The notes under the pieces: model-generated
The model's database searches: none
Told to the model about the DNA's origin: nothing
What the model saw: the letters and a program-made list of their open reading frames with translations, nothing else
Position numbers and translations under genes: made by a program
Shown here: positions 27,501 through 38,400 of the stretch, piece by piece
Position numbering within the stretch: the stretch's first letter is position 1
Layout: each line of letters begins with the position of its first letter
DNA from: Gordionus sp. m RMFG-2023
Lineage: Eukaryota > Nematomorpha > Gordioida > Chordodea > Parachordodidae
NCBI RefSeq assembly: GCF_954871325.1
Contig: NC_088776.1
Coordinates: forward strand, 52,470,569 to 52,534,568
Length of the DNA: 64,000 nucleotides
Direction of reading: 5' to 3'

Positions 27501-28400
27501 AATATTTCATAAAAACTGTATAATTTTCTAAAAAATATTTGGGAGGAGAATGGGGAGCTGGTGCATATTTTTGTTATCGATAAAATCTCTATAAAATTAT
27601 TAGTTATAAATAACACAATATAAACTTATAGTTATTTTAATAAGGTCAATACGATATAGTGTGCCTATACAAAGATGATTATACTTATGTCAAAGGTTAT
27701 AACCTAACCAACAAAATGGCGGGCAAAGAAGAAAGTGACTTGTACCAAAAATATCTGGAAAGCGATTTAAAGGTTTAACATATTTTTTCTTATATCTAAT
27801 AAATTACGGAAAGATCTTTTATGGATTTGGCTATAACTAAGGTGGCACAGCAATCTTTTTATCAATCAAAAGCTGATTTCTAAATTATTTATGAGGAAGA
27901 AAATAAAGAACGATCAAAAATTTTTTGTATCATTTGACCATTTTCTCTAAATTTTAATCATTTTCACTTCTAACGATACTCATTAAGCAGATTAATAATG
28001 TTTAACTTAATTGATTTTATTTGTAAAAATAATATTTTGAGCTATAATATAAGCGGTGATGATTTCTCACAATATTTCATAATTTTATCAAAATATTTAT
28101 TTGGGATTAAAACTATTCTTAAATTACCTTTTTACACCAAATTAATAGAGCAGCTAGTTCATAGAATTTTTAATTTTTATTAAATTATTACTTTTTTAAT
28201 AGATATTTAGAGCACCGGATATTGGCCTATTTCACACATCCGATTCGTTGGAATGCTTGCAAAATGATAGAATACTCAAGAGTTCAAGAAGTTTTGCCAA
28301 ATGCGTGGATAAATATTTTAGGATCAAAGGGAAGAATAGAACTTTAGCAATAGATATGATAAAAGAATTATATATTTTGAATAAAGGTGCTATCAAATGA
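24583..28400 (+). CDS. Chondroitin GalNAc-transferase/polymerising-factor family glycosyltransferase (type II membrane protein)
   Basis: The four exons are 24583-25168, 25328-26269, 27645-27772 and 28203-28400. Phases agree at each junction and give 617 aa. Residues 1-47 are basic and cytosolic, about 48-70 form one membrane helix (Golgi type II anchor), and then comes a stem. From about residue 200 the sequence follows the chondroitin N-acetylgalactosaminyltransferase family (CHGN domain): a conserved R-A-R-A-V-N-A-A block, then D-L-D-I-D at residues 459-463 as the DxD-type metal site, then F-L-A-R-C-R-H-N-T and F-F-P-I. The last exon has F-R-A-P-D-I-G-L-F-H, matching the family's R-A-P-D-P-G-L-F-H. 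The length resembles CSGALNACT (about 530 aa) more than CHSY (about 800 aa), because the N-terminal fringe-like domain is absent. The usual G-W-G-x-E-D motif is changed (see findings). Confidence 0.8.
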
Positions 28401-28915
28401 AAGTTAATCGCAGATAATTCTCCTCATTGTTTATGTTTATTTTTAAATTGTCTGCCTTAGCAATTGCATTGTGAATATTTAAAAGTGGTATAAATTTATG
28501 TGTCATAACTATTTAAAAATGACTCATAAAATGGTTTACTTTTTATATTATTCAATTTACGCTGGAATCTGATAAGTATATATTATATTTATCAGCCATT
28601 CCGTTAAGTAGCGCCGCTAATTTAAAGTAGTCAGGCCAAAAATCCCTGCTAAAACCAAAAATATTGGTAGCGTTTAGTAAAGTAGGGGTGGAATCCCGTA
28701 GGATTCGTATACCATAATGTATTATAACTTATGTAAATTTAAGCAAATAAGAAGTTACCATCATCCAGGCACACCAAAGAGGGGGGTAGGAGATATAAAG
28801 AAGATAACAATTTAAATTGAAAGTGGGAATTTAAAAACCCCGCTCAAAAAAGGATATATAGTTTTCAAAAAAATAACACAATATTTAGTTTCCGGATAAG
28901 CTTATACGGTTATAC
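28401..28915. other. Intergenic, no gene seen
   Basis: Short spacer after the glycosyltransferase gene. Nothing recognisable. Confidence 0.4.
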
Positions 28916-29447
28916 TAGTGTTGTTAAAAGTTATCTTTTGAAAGAATAATTTCAAAAGTAACTGTTACTAGTTACAATTAAATTTCAAAATTAACTAGTC
29001 ATTGATAGCTACTTTGTAATTGATTTATACATAACCCATCATTTTTAATATATTTTTTTTATTATTCAAAATTTTTACACATTTTGATCAAGGAATTTAA
29101 ATGAATATATGATTTAATTATATATAATATCTGCACTGAAAAACCATACCGCATAATTATTTGTATAGAAACAAATATCATATTTTAATATACATATTTA
29201 TTTACATCGAAAAAAATATATAAATAATACAATATAATATTTATTTTCTTAAAAATTTGAGAACAATTACTTTAACATGAAGCTATTTCCAATTGTGTCT
29301 AATTTATCTTTAAATCAGGTCCATTTAAAATAAATAAGAAAAAAAAGTAATTGAAAACTAGTTCGTTATTTTTGCAGTTACATTTCAACAAATATAACTA
29401 GTTACAGTTACTTCTCAAAAATGCAACTAGTTATTTTAACCGCACTG
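28916..29447. mobile_element. hAT-like non-autonomous DNA transposon (about 532 bp)
   Basis: The left end reads tagtgttgttaaaag. The right end, read on the other strand, is cagtgcggttaaaat, which resembles hAT termini (CAGNG starts). Subterminal copies of aactagttac occur near both ends. It encodes no transposase. No clear 8-bp target duplication is visible, so the exact ends are uncertain. It lies between two convergent genes. Confidence 0.55.
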
Positions 29448-29704
29448 ACTACATAATTACTCGAAGGTATAATTTTTATTACCGACTAGGATGACAAATT
29501 AATTTATTCATTCAAACTAACATTTTATTTTTTTAAATCACAAAATTCTTGAATCATATTTGTAAAATAACGAATGCATATAATCTTTAATTAAATGCTC
29601 GGCTTCAAGAAGAATCGCAAGAATTAAATTCTTTTTTTTTTTTAAATTTTAATTATGCCTATCAAAAATCCTGTCTGAGTACACCCTAGAAACATTGTTT
29701 TACT

Positions 29705-30882
29705 CTAAAAGTCTGTAAATAATTCTGAAAACTCTTCAGCTGTGGTCACATGGGGAACTAAATCTTTAATACTTTGCTTCTTGGACTCGATGGTTGCATG
29801 GCTAGGGCATTCTGGTATAAAATCGGATATACTTTTTTGAGTGTAAATGGATTCCCAGTTGAGCTTGATGAACCAAGGGTGCCTACTTATTTCGCTGATT
29901 TTATCGTGAGTCATACCTAGTCTAGTAGAGGAGTTGGCTAACAAGAACTTCCCTATTATGTCTTCTGCGTAGGTGCTGAAGTGATAGGGTATGGAATACA
30001 TTCCATTAACGATATTCGTATAGACCTTGGACTCTCCTTCTGTGGTAAAAGGGGCAAAGCCTGCACACATTTCAAATATCAGTATACCCACACCCCACCA
30101 ATCTACCCCTTGGTCTACGCCCTGGTTCAATATAACTTCAGGGGCCATATAATCTGGCGTGCCGCAGAAAGTCCAAGTTTTGCCTTTAACCTTTTTGGCG
30201 AAACCGAAATCGGCTATCCTAACGTAGCCCTTAGTGTCTATAAGCAAATTTTCTGGTTTCATGTCCCTGTATACTAAATCCATACTGTGCAAGTAAATTA
30301 TCCCCATTATGACTTGTGCTGCATAAAATTGGGCTAAAGTTTCGGTGAACCGCTTCATGCGTTTAAGATGTGCGAACATTTCCCCGCCTTCCATAAACTC
30401 CATCACTAAGTACACGCAGGAATTATCCTTGTAATAATAGCACAGATACATGAGAAATTTTAAATCGTTACAAAACAGAATCTTTTTTTCGTTGTAGGCT
30501 TGTTTAACCTGTTTTTTAGCCACCAAATCGGCCTTGCGCATCATCTTAATAGCGAAAAATTTTTTAGATTTCTTGTCTTTACCCAATACCACCCGACCAA
30601 AAGCTCCTTCCCCCAATTTTTTTATGTAGGTATAATCTTCTGACTTAGTTAGAAGGCCTTTTTCATTGGCTTCCCATTTTTTGTCGAAAGCTAGTTTGCT
30701 TTTCTTCATTTGTTCGATAAATCTTTCTTCGTATGTGCTGTTCTTAAATTGTAATAAATGGTTCGATTATATAACATTACTAAAAGACACATAATTTAGA
30801 AATAATATTTTTTATAAATCGTGATAGAAAAACTTTTGTATTAAAAAGAAAATAAAGTTACCTGAGGTAGGGTATTACCCAT
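29705..30882 (-). CDS. PRKAC: cAMP-dependent protein kinase catalytic subunit (PKA-C)
   Basis: The product phosphorylates Ser/Thr on cytosolic and nuclear targets when cAMP releases it from the regulatory subunit. Two exons: 30862-30882 (seven codons, MGNTLPQ, donor CAG/GTAACT) and 29705-30742. Both join in phase 0 and give 352 aa, against 351 in mammalian C-alpha. Seen in order: a myristoylation signal (Gly2), an A-helix ending K-K-W-E, a Gly-rich loop G-E-G-A-F-G-R-V, the catalytic A-I-K lysine, Y-R-D-M-K-P-E-N, A-D-F-G-F-A-K, an activation loop with K-T-W-T-F-C-G-T-P (T197 equivalent), M-A-P-E, V-D-W-W, and the C-terminal F-x-x-F hydrophobic motif at the very end. All key catalytic residues are present. 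An internal ATG at 30707-30709 would give a shorter protein lacking most of the A-helix, so the spliced start is preferred. Confidence 0.92.
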
Positions 30883-32899
30883 CAAAGAGAAAGGTAGACG
30901 ATGACATCAAATCCAATAGCATTTTGTCGATATTCGAAATGGGCGTCAATTCATTTTAGTAGTTTGTTTTGAAAAAACTTCTTATCAACATAGAACACTT
31001 TTATAAGAAATGCGGGTATATTTTTGATATTTGAACGATTAAAACATAATTAACTTTAAAACTTTATCATATAAAAGGATGCATTTAGTTTTGATATTGA
31101 TATTATAATAATTTATATTTACAACAATCAACTTATCGTACAAGAATTTTATATACATATTTTATTTTTAATCGCTTTTTTGCTTGAATTTAAATCCAAA
31201 GTTATTATTTGCTACCTTACTCCTTTTTCTATGTCCAATAATTTACCAGTATACCAAAAATTAAAATATATATTTGGGTATGTGTCATTATTGAGCCATC
31301 TTTTAAAAGCATTTTTTCGATGCCAACGTTATCATATATCCTATTTATTTTTTTTCAAAGGGATCTGCGATCGTTTAATTAAATCCTTCTTTATTCTAAG
31401 TCAACAAACACTAGGGGTGATAATTAGAATTTAGTGAATTTAAAAACCATTATAAATTTTTTAAAGAAAAAAAATAACTTAATTTTCTTTTTTCAATTTC
31501 TTTCTTCAAATATTTGAAATCTGGGTTTTTTAATAATATTTTATTTTTACTAAATAAAAATTTATTTGGCGATATTTCAAAATCCTAATTTACCCAAGTC
31601 TGTAAGTTTACGACCTGTCCTAAGGAGGACGCAAGTAAATTATCTGAGGCCCCTCCTAGCATAATCGCTCTGGTTTTTTCCGCAAGGAAGACGACAAAAC
31701 CTTGTTACCCAGATAAATATAATAAAGGGGAAGGTAGTGTTTGTAGCCCTCATAGACAACGAACATAATTAATTCCATACCTATTATATTAAGAAACACC
31801 TATTAATAAATTTATGACAAAATATCAAAAAAACCTATGATTCAAAATATATTTTAAAATATCTCCATTCCATTATCCTATAATAGATAAAAATGCAATA
31901 GAACATGAAATCGAATATTATAATGATAGAAAATTATACAAAGGAAAAGGAAATCAAAAACGTTGCAAATAGAATACAGCAAGAGTAATTATATCATTAT
32001 CAGCTTAACTATTATTTCTATTTACATTTCTAAAGAATCTAAAAGAAAAAGGAAATGATGAATGAATGGAGATATTATAAGGTGTTAGACATTAAGCTAA
32101 TCATATGTTTTACGTGTATAATTAAAAAATAAATCATAGTGAACTTTTATCTATTTTTTAATCAGTCTTCAGTCGAACCCGACCATCGGATTGTATGTCG
32201 GATCAAACCAAACTTTTGGACCCGTTAGTTTAATAAGACTTAACTGGGCTGGGCCATCGATTCGCCCTTTTCGTTGACGAACACTAGGGGAAGGGACTAA
32301 AAATCTCTTCCTATTTGGTCAATTTTATATATATATTAAATTTAATATTATATAAAATGTATTACATGATTAACGTTTATATAATAGTAGCCTGTTCAAA
32401 TGTTTGTTTTTTGAATATTCTCAATATTGTATTGGGGGCTAACGTAATTTTTTTTAGAATCTTGTTTTCTAATTAAATTCTATTATTTTCAAAAATAAAA
32501 TATAACTTAAGGCTAGCAGAACGTTCAAATGTTCGAACCCCTAATGCTAAAAAAAGGTTGCAAGTTAAAAATGGTTCTAGCGTTTGAGAAATTAAACATT
32601 TGCTAAAATACATATTATAATCGTAATAAGATCACATAATTCTTCCCGCAAAAATTTTATTATATTTTTTGACATTCCATGCAAGAAGGTTTTCGAAAAA
32701 ATAATACAACCATATTTTATTTAAAAAAATTTATAAATACAAATGATTTAATAAATAATATATACAACATGTAATCTCATAAAAGAATTATTATAATACT
32801 ATAAAAGTCCAAAATAAATGCAAATTGTATCAGGTTTACTTTAATTTATGATAAACAAATATCATACTCAACTAAAGGATAAGTGAGTTATATTCGCGA
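30883..32899. other. Intergenic between PKA and nidogen, no gene seen
   Basis: AT-rich spacer upstream of the PKA gene and downstream of nidogen. Patches of higher G+C (about 31600-31700 and 32165-32290) look like decayed repeats. No exon was recognised. Confidence 0.4.
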
Positions 32900-35486
32900 T
32901 TAAGCTGTTGATGAACACGTCGACGATGGAACATTATCAGGACATAGACACATTCTATTATTGTTCATCCTGGGAACACAAATGTATTGACAGCCTCCTT
33001 TGTTTAGCGTGCATACATTTGTGTCAACTATAATATATAAATATTGAAATAATTTGATTTGGAATCATAAAATGAAGTAAAAAAGTTAAAAGGTGATGAG
33101 TTAAATATGGCTCCCCATAAAAAGTCATAAAGTTCTCATTTAGCCTCAAAATTTTATAGGTTTCTCTAAAGCACAAGAAACCAGGGTAACCTAAAAAGTT
33201 CTCCACACAGCTAGATTCATGACTGTTATATTTAAATTTAAAAAAAAAGAATTATAGCATGATTCAAACGGAAATATAAATAATGTTTTTTTTTTCAATT
33301 GATCGGTGATTTGGAAAAATTTCCACTGATTTTTTTAATATACGAACCATGTAATATTTTAAGTTGTAATCCTAGTTCTACTACACAAAAATATTATTAT
33401 TTTATACTTTTCGGACAAGCGGTTAAAACATTGGTGATGCCGTAAATCCTTCCACTTCCACCCAAAGCGGGAATTAGTGGAGGATTAATGAGTCCCCTTT
33501 GCTTCTCAGCACTCATAATTTGGGATCTAAAAATTTAAAGAAATTATGATTTATTAATGAAGGCATAAATTAAAGCTTGATGCGCCTTAAAAATTCAGAT
33601 TTCTTAAAAATAAAATTAATAAACTCGGTTTTATATATTGAACTAAAAACTATTTAAGCTTGGATTACCTCTTCCAATCTGTCCAATAAAAGTTAGAATC
33701 GGTTTGCGTCAAGCCAAAAGGATATGTTAAATTGGATACAAGAACGCGTCTAACGTTGTTGTAAAGGTTCAGGCATTCCAAATTTTTTGTGCCTTTTATA
33801 AATTTTACACATATGAAATTATTTTTAACGTTAACTCAATTAATTAAAAAATATTTCGGATTTCTTAATCATATGTTTTAATTTTAAAATGAAATATTTG
33901 CAAGTAATCTAATTAAAATTAGTAAAAGTTACAAACTGTAAAATAAAAGCCAAAAAATATATTTATATTTAAGTAATAATATGATATTATATGTTAACTA
34001 TAATATTTTTTTTTAAAAAAAAGAATATTTAAATAAATTTCGGTTGGTTATAATCTCGTACAGAAGAAATGTTTTTATTTAAATTTTGCGGATCTCAGTA
34101 ACTAATATTAGATATTCTCTATTTAACCTCTTAAATTATGGGCGTAAAAGATAAAAGTATGAAATTTAGAAAAACCTGCATCTACCCAGCATAACTGCCT
34201 AGAATTATCGTCAAAAATGAGGCTGTTTGGCAATTTAATATTTTGAACTATTAGTATTTTACGGTCCGAACCATCCATATAACAGCTTTCAATCTTAGGA
34301 ATATCTCTATTCCAGTCACTCCAAAAGATACGTCTTAATTATTGCAAATAATATATAATTACCAAATAGTGATAAATTATTTATAATTGTTTTTTTAATT
34401 TCTAAAATTTTTATGCAATATTCCAAAAAAATATTCGTTTTTGATAAAACGTTATAAAATTTTGCCCATAGTTTCAAAAAAAATAATTTATATTAACGAA
34501 TTATTTAATTATATATATATTTCTTAAATTCAAATAATAAAACGAACCCTTCTCTCCAATCCAAAGCAATGCCTCTAGGATTGATGATATTTTTATCTAC
34601 CAACACCTTCCTATATTTTCCATCCAGAGAGGCTATTTCAATCGTTCGTTTAGCTGAATCGGTCCAAAATATATTTCTGTTTACCCAATCAATAGCCAAT
34701 AATTCAGGCGTTTGAACGTCTAAATAAATGAGTGGTTTTTTGGAAAAAAATCTAATAAATTTTAAGGATTTAAAAATAAAATAAATTAGATGTATATTTA
34801 TCAGGGTTTACAAACTATTAAGAGAAATATGTATCGATCATTAGAAAGAAAAATTTGAAAATGTTAAGAGAAATATAATCCGAGTTTTGGTATAATTTTT
34901 TATGATAAATTAAAACTTACAAACGTTTTACAACTTTAGCATGATGAATGTGGGTGAGAAAATTTTAAATTAATAATATCATAAAAAATTTGTCAACCAA
35001 GCTATCGGCGTAATCAAGCCTTAGTAAATTTACCTGTTATTGTAAACATCATTTTAAGCTAATAAAATATTTCTCATCATTTTAAGCTAATAAAAAATTC
35101 TCCCTACACTTCTCCGCCTACCTCTTCCCATTAAATCCTGGATGTGCCTATAAAACAAGACAAACCTTCATATATGAAATCGATGATTTTGGAACCGTCA
35201 TGATTAGATCTCTTAATTTTTTTGCCCGAAACATCCGTCCAATAGAGAAACCCAGTCTGGCAATCGGCTCCAACACCCACAGCAATTTGGGTTTGGTCAT
35301 TGGATAAATATTTACCTTGCATGTGTCCTATGGCCAATAGCTGCTCCAACAATTTTGAGGACTTTCTCTTGCGAGCAACCTTAGAGTTAGAGTAGGAATC
35401 CGGATAGGACTGTAAAAAGGAGACTGGAATCTGCACAATAGAACTTCCCTGGGCGTATATCAAGCCTATCGTCAACGGATTAGCAG
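32900..35486 (-). other. Nidogen YWTD propeller and terminal EGF exons
   Basis: Exon 35166-35486 opens with L-I-Y-A-Q-G-S-S-I and ends with the first Y-W-T-D-V-S-G blade. The next three exons carry I-F-W-T-D-S, F-W-S-D-W-N-R-D and F-Y-W-T-D-W-K-R, and exon 33408-33526 closes the propeller with I-Y-G-I-T. The last exon is a Cys-rich EGF (C-x6-C type spacing) ending at the stop at 32900-32902. In vertebrates this propeller binds the laminin gamma-1 chain. Confidence 0.9.
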
Positions 35487-38400
35487 CTTTTGTTTTTTGA
35501 AATAAAATATATTCATAGTGTAAGAACATGAGTTATAAAAGACACCGATTAAGGTAAAAAATATTCTTAAAAAAAAGACTATATTTTAAACCTCGGCACG
35601 CTCTGCCATCTCCAATAAAACCATATTTGCAACTGCATTTAAAATCTTTATTCAGGGCACCAAACGGAACGCATTCCGCGTTGGGATCACACATAGCTGG
35701 GTTTTCGTCGCAAGATATTTCTTAATAAAAATAAATAAACAAAATATTGATAAAGGTATAAGACAATTACCATGAATTAAAAATCAAAATATTGATAAAG
35801 GTATAAGACAATTACCATGAATTAAAAATATCAGAGTTGTTAAAAGATACTTTTTAAATGGATCTAGATACAGATACAACGTCTAAAATAATATCTAGAT
35901 ACAGATTATTTAATCAAAAATCTATCTAGATACAGATACCACATTTTTATATCTAGATACTTGTATCTAGATCCTTTAACAACTCTGAAAAATATATTTA
36001 TATTTTATAAATATTTTACCATTCATACTGATACAGGTCTCTCCAGAATTGATAAAACCGGGATAACATTGGCACACATGATTATTCTTGATGGGATCTA
36101 ATACACAAACCCCGGCCTGGTGCCCGCATATCGTCAGGTCATATTTACAACTCTTATCAAAAACACAAACTGTTATGCCATCGCCTTTATAGCCTGGATT
36201 GCACATGCATTCGAATAAGCTTCTAGTTGAATCATAAGTGCATTGAGCCCTTTCGTGACAATAATCAACATAACTGCAATCTTTTTTTAGTTGTGGTGGT
36301 GTGGGGGAAAGAGGGGGTTGTATCGATTTTATTATTAGTAATTATTAAGAGAATCATCATTTATTATGATATTTAGGAGATATTGAAAATCATGGAAATT
36401 ATTTATTTTATGAATCTGAAGTATTACAAGACTAACCATGGAAATACATGAGTTTGACACGTTTGACATTCAGATATAATTAATCAATCAAATATTCGAA
36501 TTTAACATTTATCTTCAGATTAATCAACTAATGCAGGAACAAAAACTATAATTATAGACATTTGTTTGATATATACAATTAATTTATTTACAAAGTTTTT
36601 TTGAAGCTTAATTATTTATACCTCGTGACATATCAGTAAATTTGCACTGTCTACCGTCACCCAAATATCCAATTTTACATCGGCAAGAATACAACTTCTT
36701 GGAGGCGTCCCAGAAACATTCGGCATTTTTATCGCATATATTGCTATTTTGGGAACAATCTTGAAGTTCTGTAAATATAGGTGTTGGAGAGACACCTAAA
36801 AAAATTTTAGTAAAAATAGACCAACTTAACAAATACTCTAGATAAATAAAAAAAAACGATACTTGAATTGAATTATTAGATAATATGTTATATTGGTATT
36901 GTTTAAGCGCATTTTATATATAAGGGAATCAGTCTTTCTTTTCTTTTCCTTCCTTCCTTCCTTCCTTCCTTCCGTCCGTCCGTCCGTCCTTCATTCTTTC
37001 ATTTCTTTTTTACTCTCTTTCTTTATAGGATATTTAAAATTAAATATCTTTTCCCTTTTATTAAATATTGTTAGAATTTTATTTTTGTTCCAGCATACAA
37101 GGGCAAGTTATTCTAATTAGATATTGAGTTAGTTCCACCAACTGAAAGTTTAAATATAAATTTGAAAAAAAACGATGTTACAAATTCGGAATTAAAAAAA
37201 ATGCAAAAAAAATGGAAACAGGAGTGGTCTCTACCTCGAACCAATTGTCTACATGTCCTCCAAAATCATACCTAGCTCATGTTTTATAATTCCATGTCAG
37301 GTTTAAAAAAAAATTACATGCGGGCTCTAGCGGGCTTTTAAAAAGATTTTAAACACTGAGCGGGTGAGCGCGGGCGGATTAAAAAATATTTTTAATGGGC
37401 TGACGGTGGGCGGGTGAATTTTAAATATTTTTCAGGCAAAAAAATTTTCAGATAAACGGACGGGTGTGAATTTAAAATAAAACCGTGGGCAGGTAGAATG
37501 GGTCAAAGTTTTTTAAAAGGGTGGGTGGGTGTTCAGGTTCAACCTAGTCTATTGCAGACTTTTAGTAAGAAATTCATTGATTTTATTTTTTTAATTCCCT
37601 TAAAACTTGTATCTCGTAATTTAGGGAATCAACTAAATATACTTGACGGACTGCTAATCATAATTTTATCGCAGTTGAATCCGTTCCCAAGGTAACCTTC
37701 TAAGCATCGGCATTGATTAATTCCAACAGATTTGTTTACATAGCATTCCGCGTTGATGTCACAAATACCTTCATCTTTAGAACAATCTTCACTCACATTT
37801 TGATTTATTCGACTAGTATCTTCATTAAATATTATGTATAAATTTAATAATCTATAATATATATTCAATTTAATGATAAATTAGATTATTTTTATAGTCT
37901 GATATTTTATATTTTATTAGAATACTAGATAATGATAGAAGTGTAATGATTTTTGTTTAGTATAATAATAATAATATTTTTTACAGATAAAACCAAAGTA
38001 AAGATTTAATGTATTTACAACAAAATTTTTCTATTAAATAAAAAAGTAAAGACTGAAATGGATATAATTCCTTGCTGACATAATAGATGTATATGGAATT
38101 GGGATATGGAATCCATGTCTCTCAATTTTCTATCATTTATTAAAAGCAATTTTTAAATTTTGAAAGTCTGATTTGAACGTAAATGTACATCATATGCTGT
38201 GTAACTACCCTGTGAATTTTAGACAATTTTTGTTGTTAAATTTTGGGATATTTCAATTCATATAAATAATCTATGTAAAAATGAGAGATAAATTAAGGGT
38301 AAAATGCCTGAATTTCACAGTGTTGGTACTCGAAATGTACGGGAATACATTCTCGCTCAAATCTAATTTTTTATATTTAAAATTCACTAAAACTATTAGA

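Noticed and set aside
29705-30709. PKA as a processed retrogene starting at the internal ATG
   Set aside because: The open frame continues upstream into A-helix residues and joins a small spliced first exon, so the gene is not intron-less.
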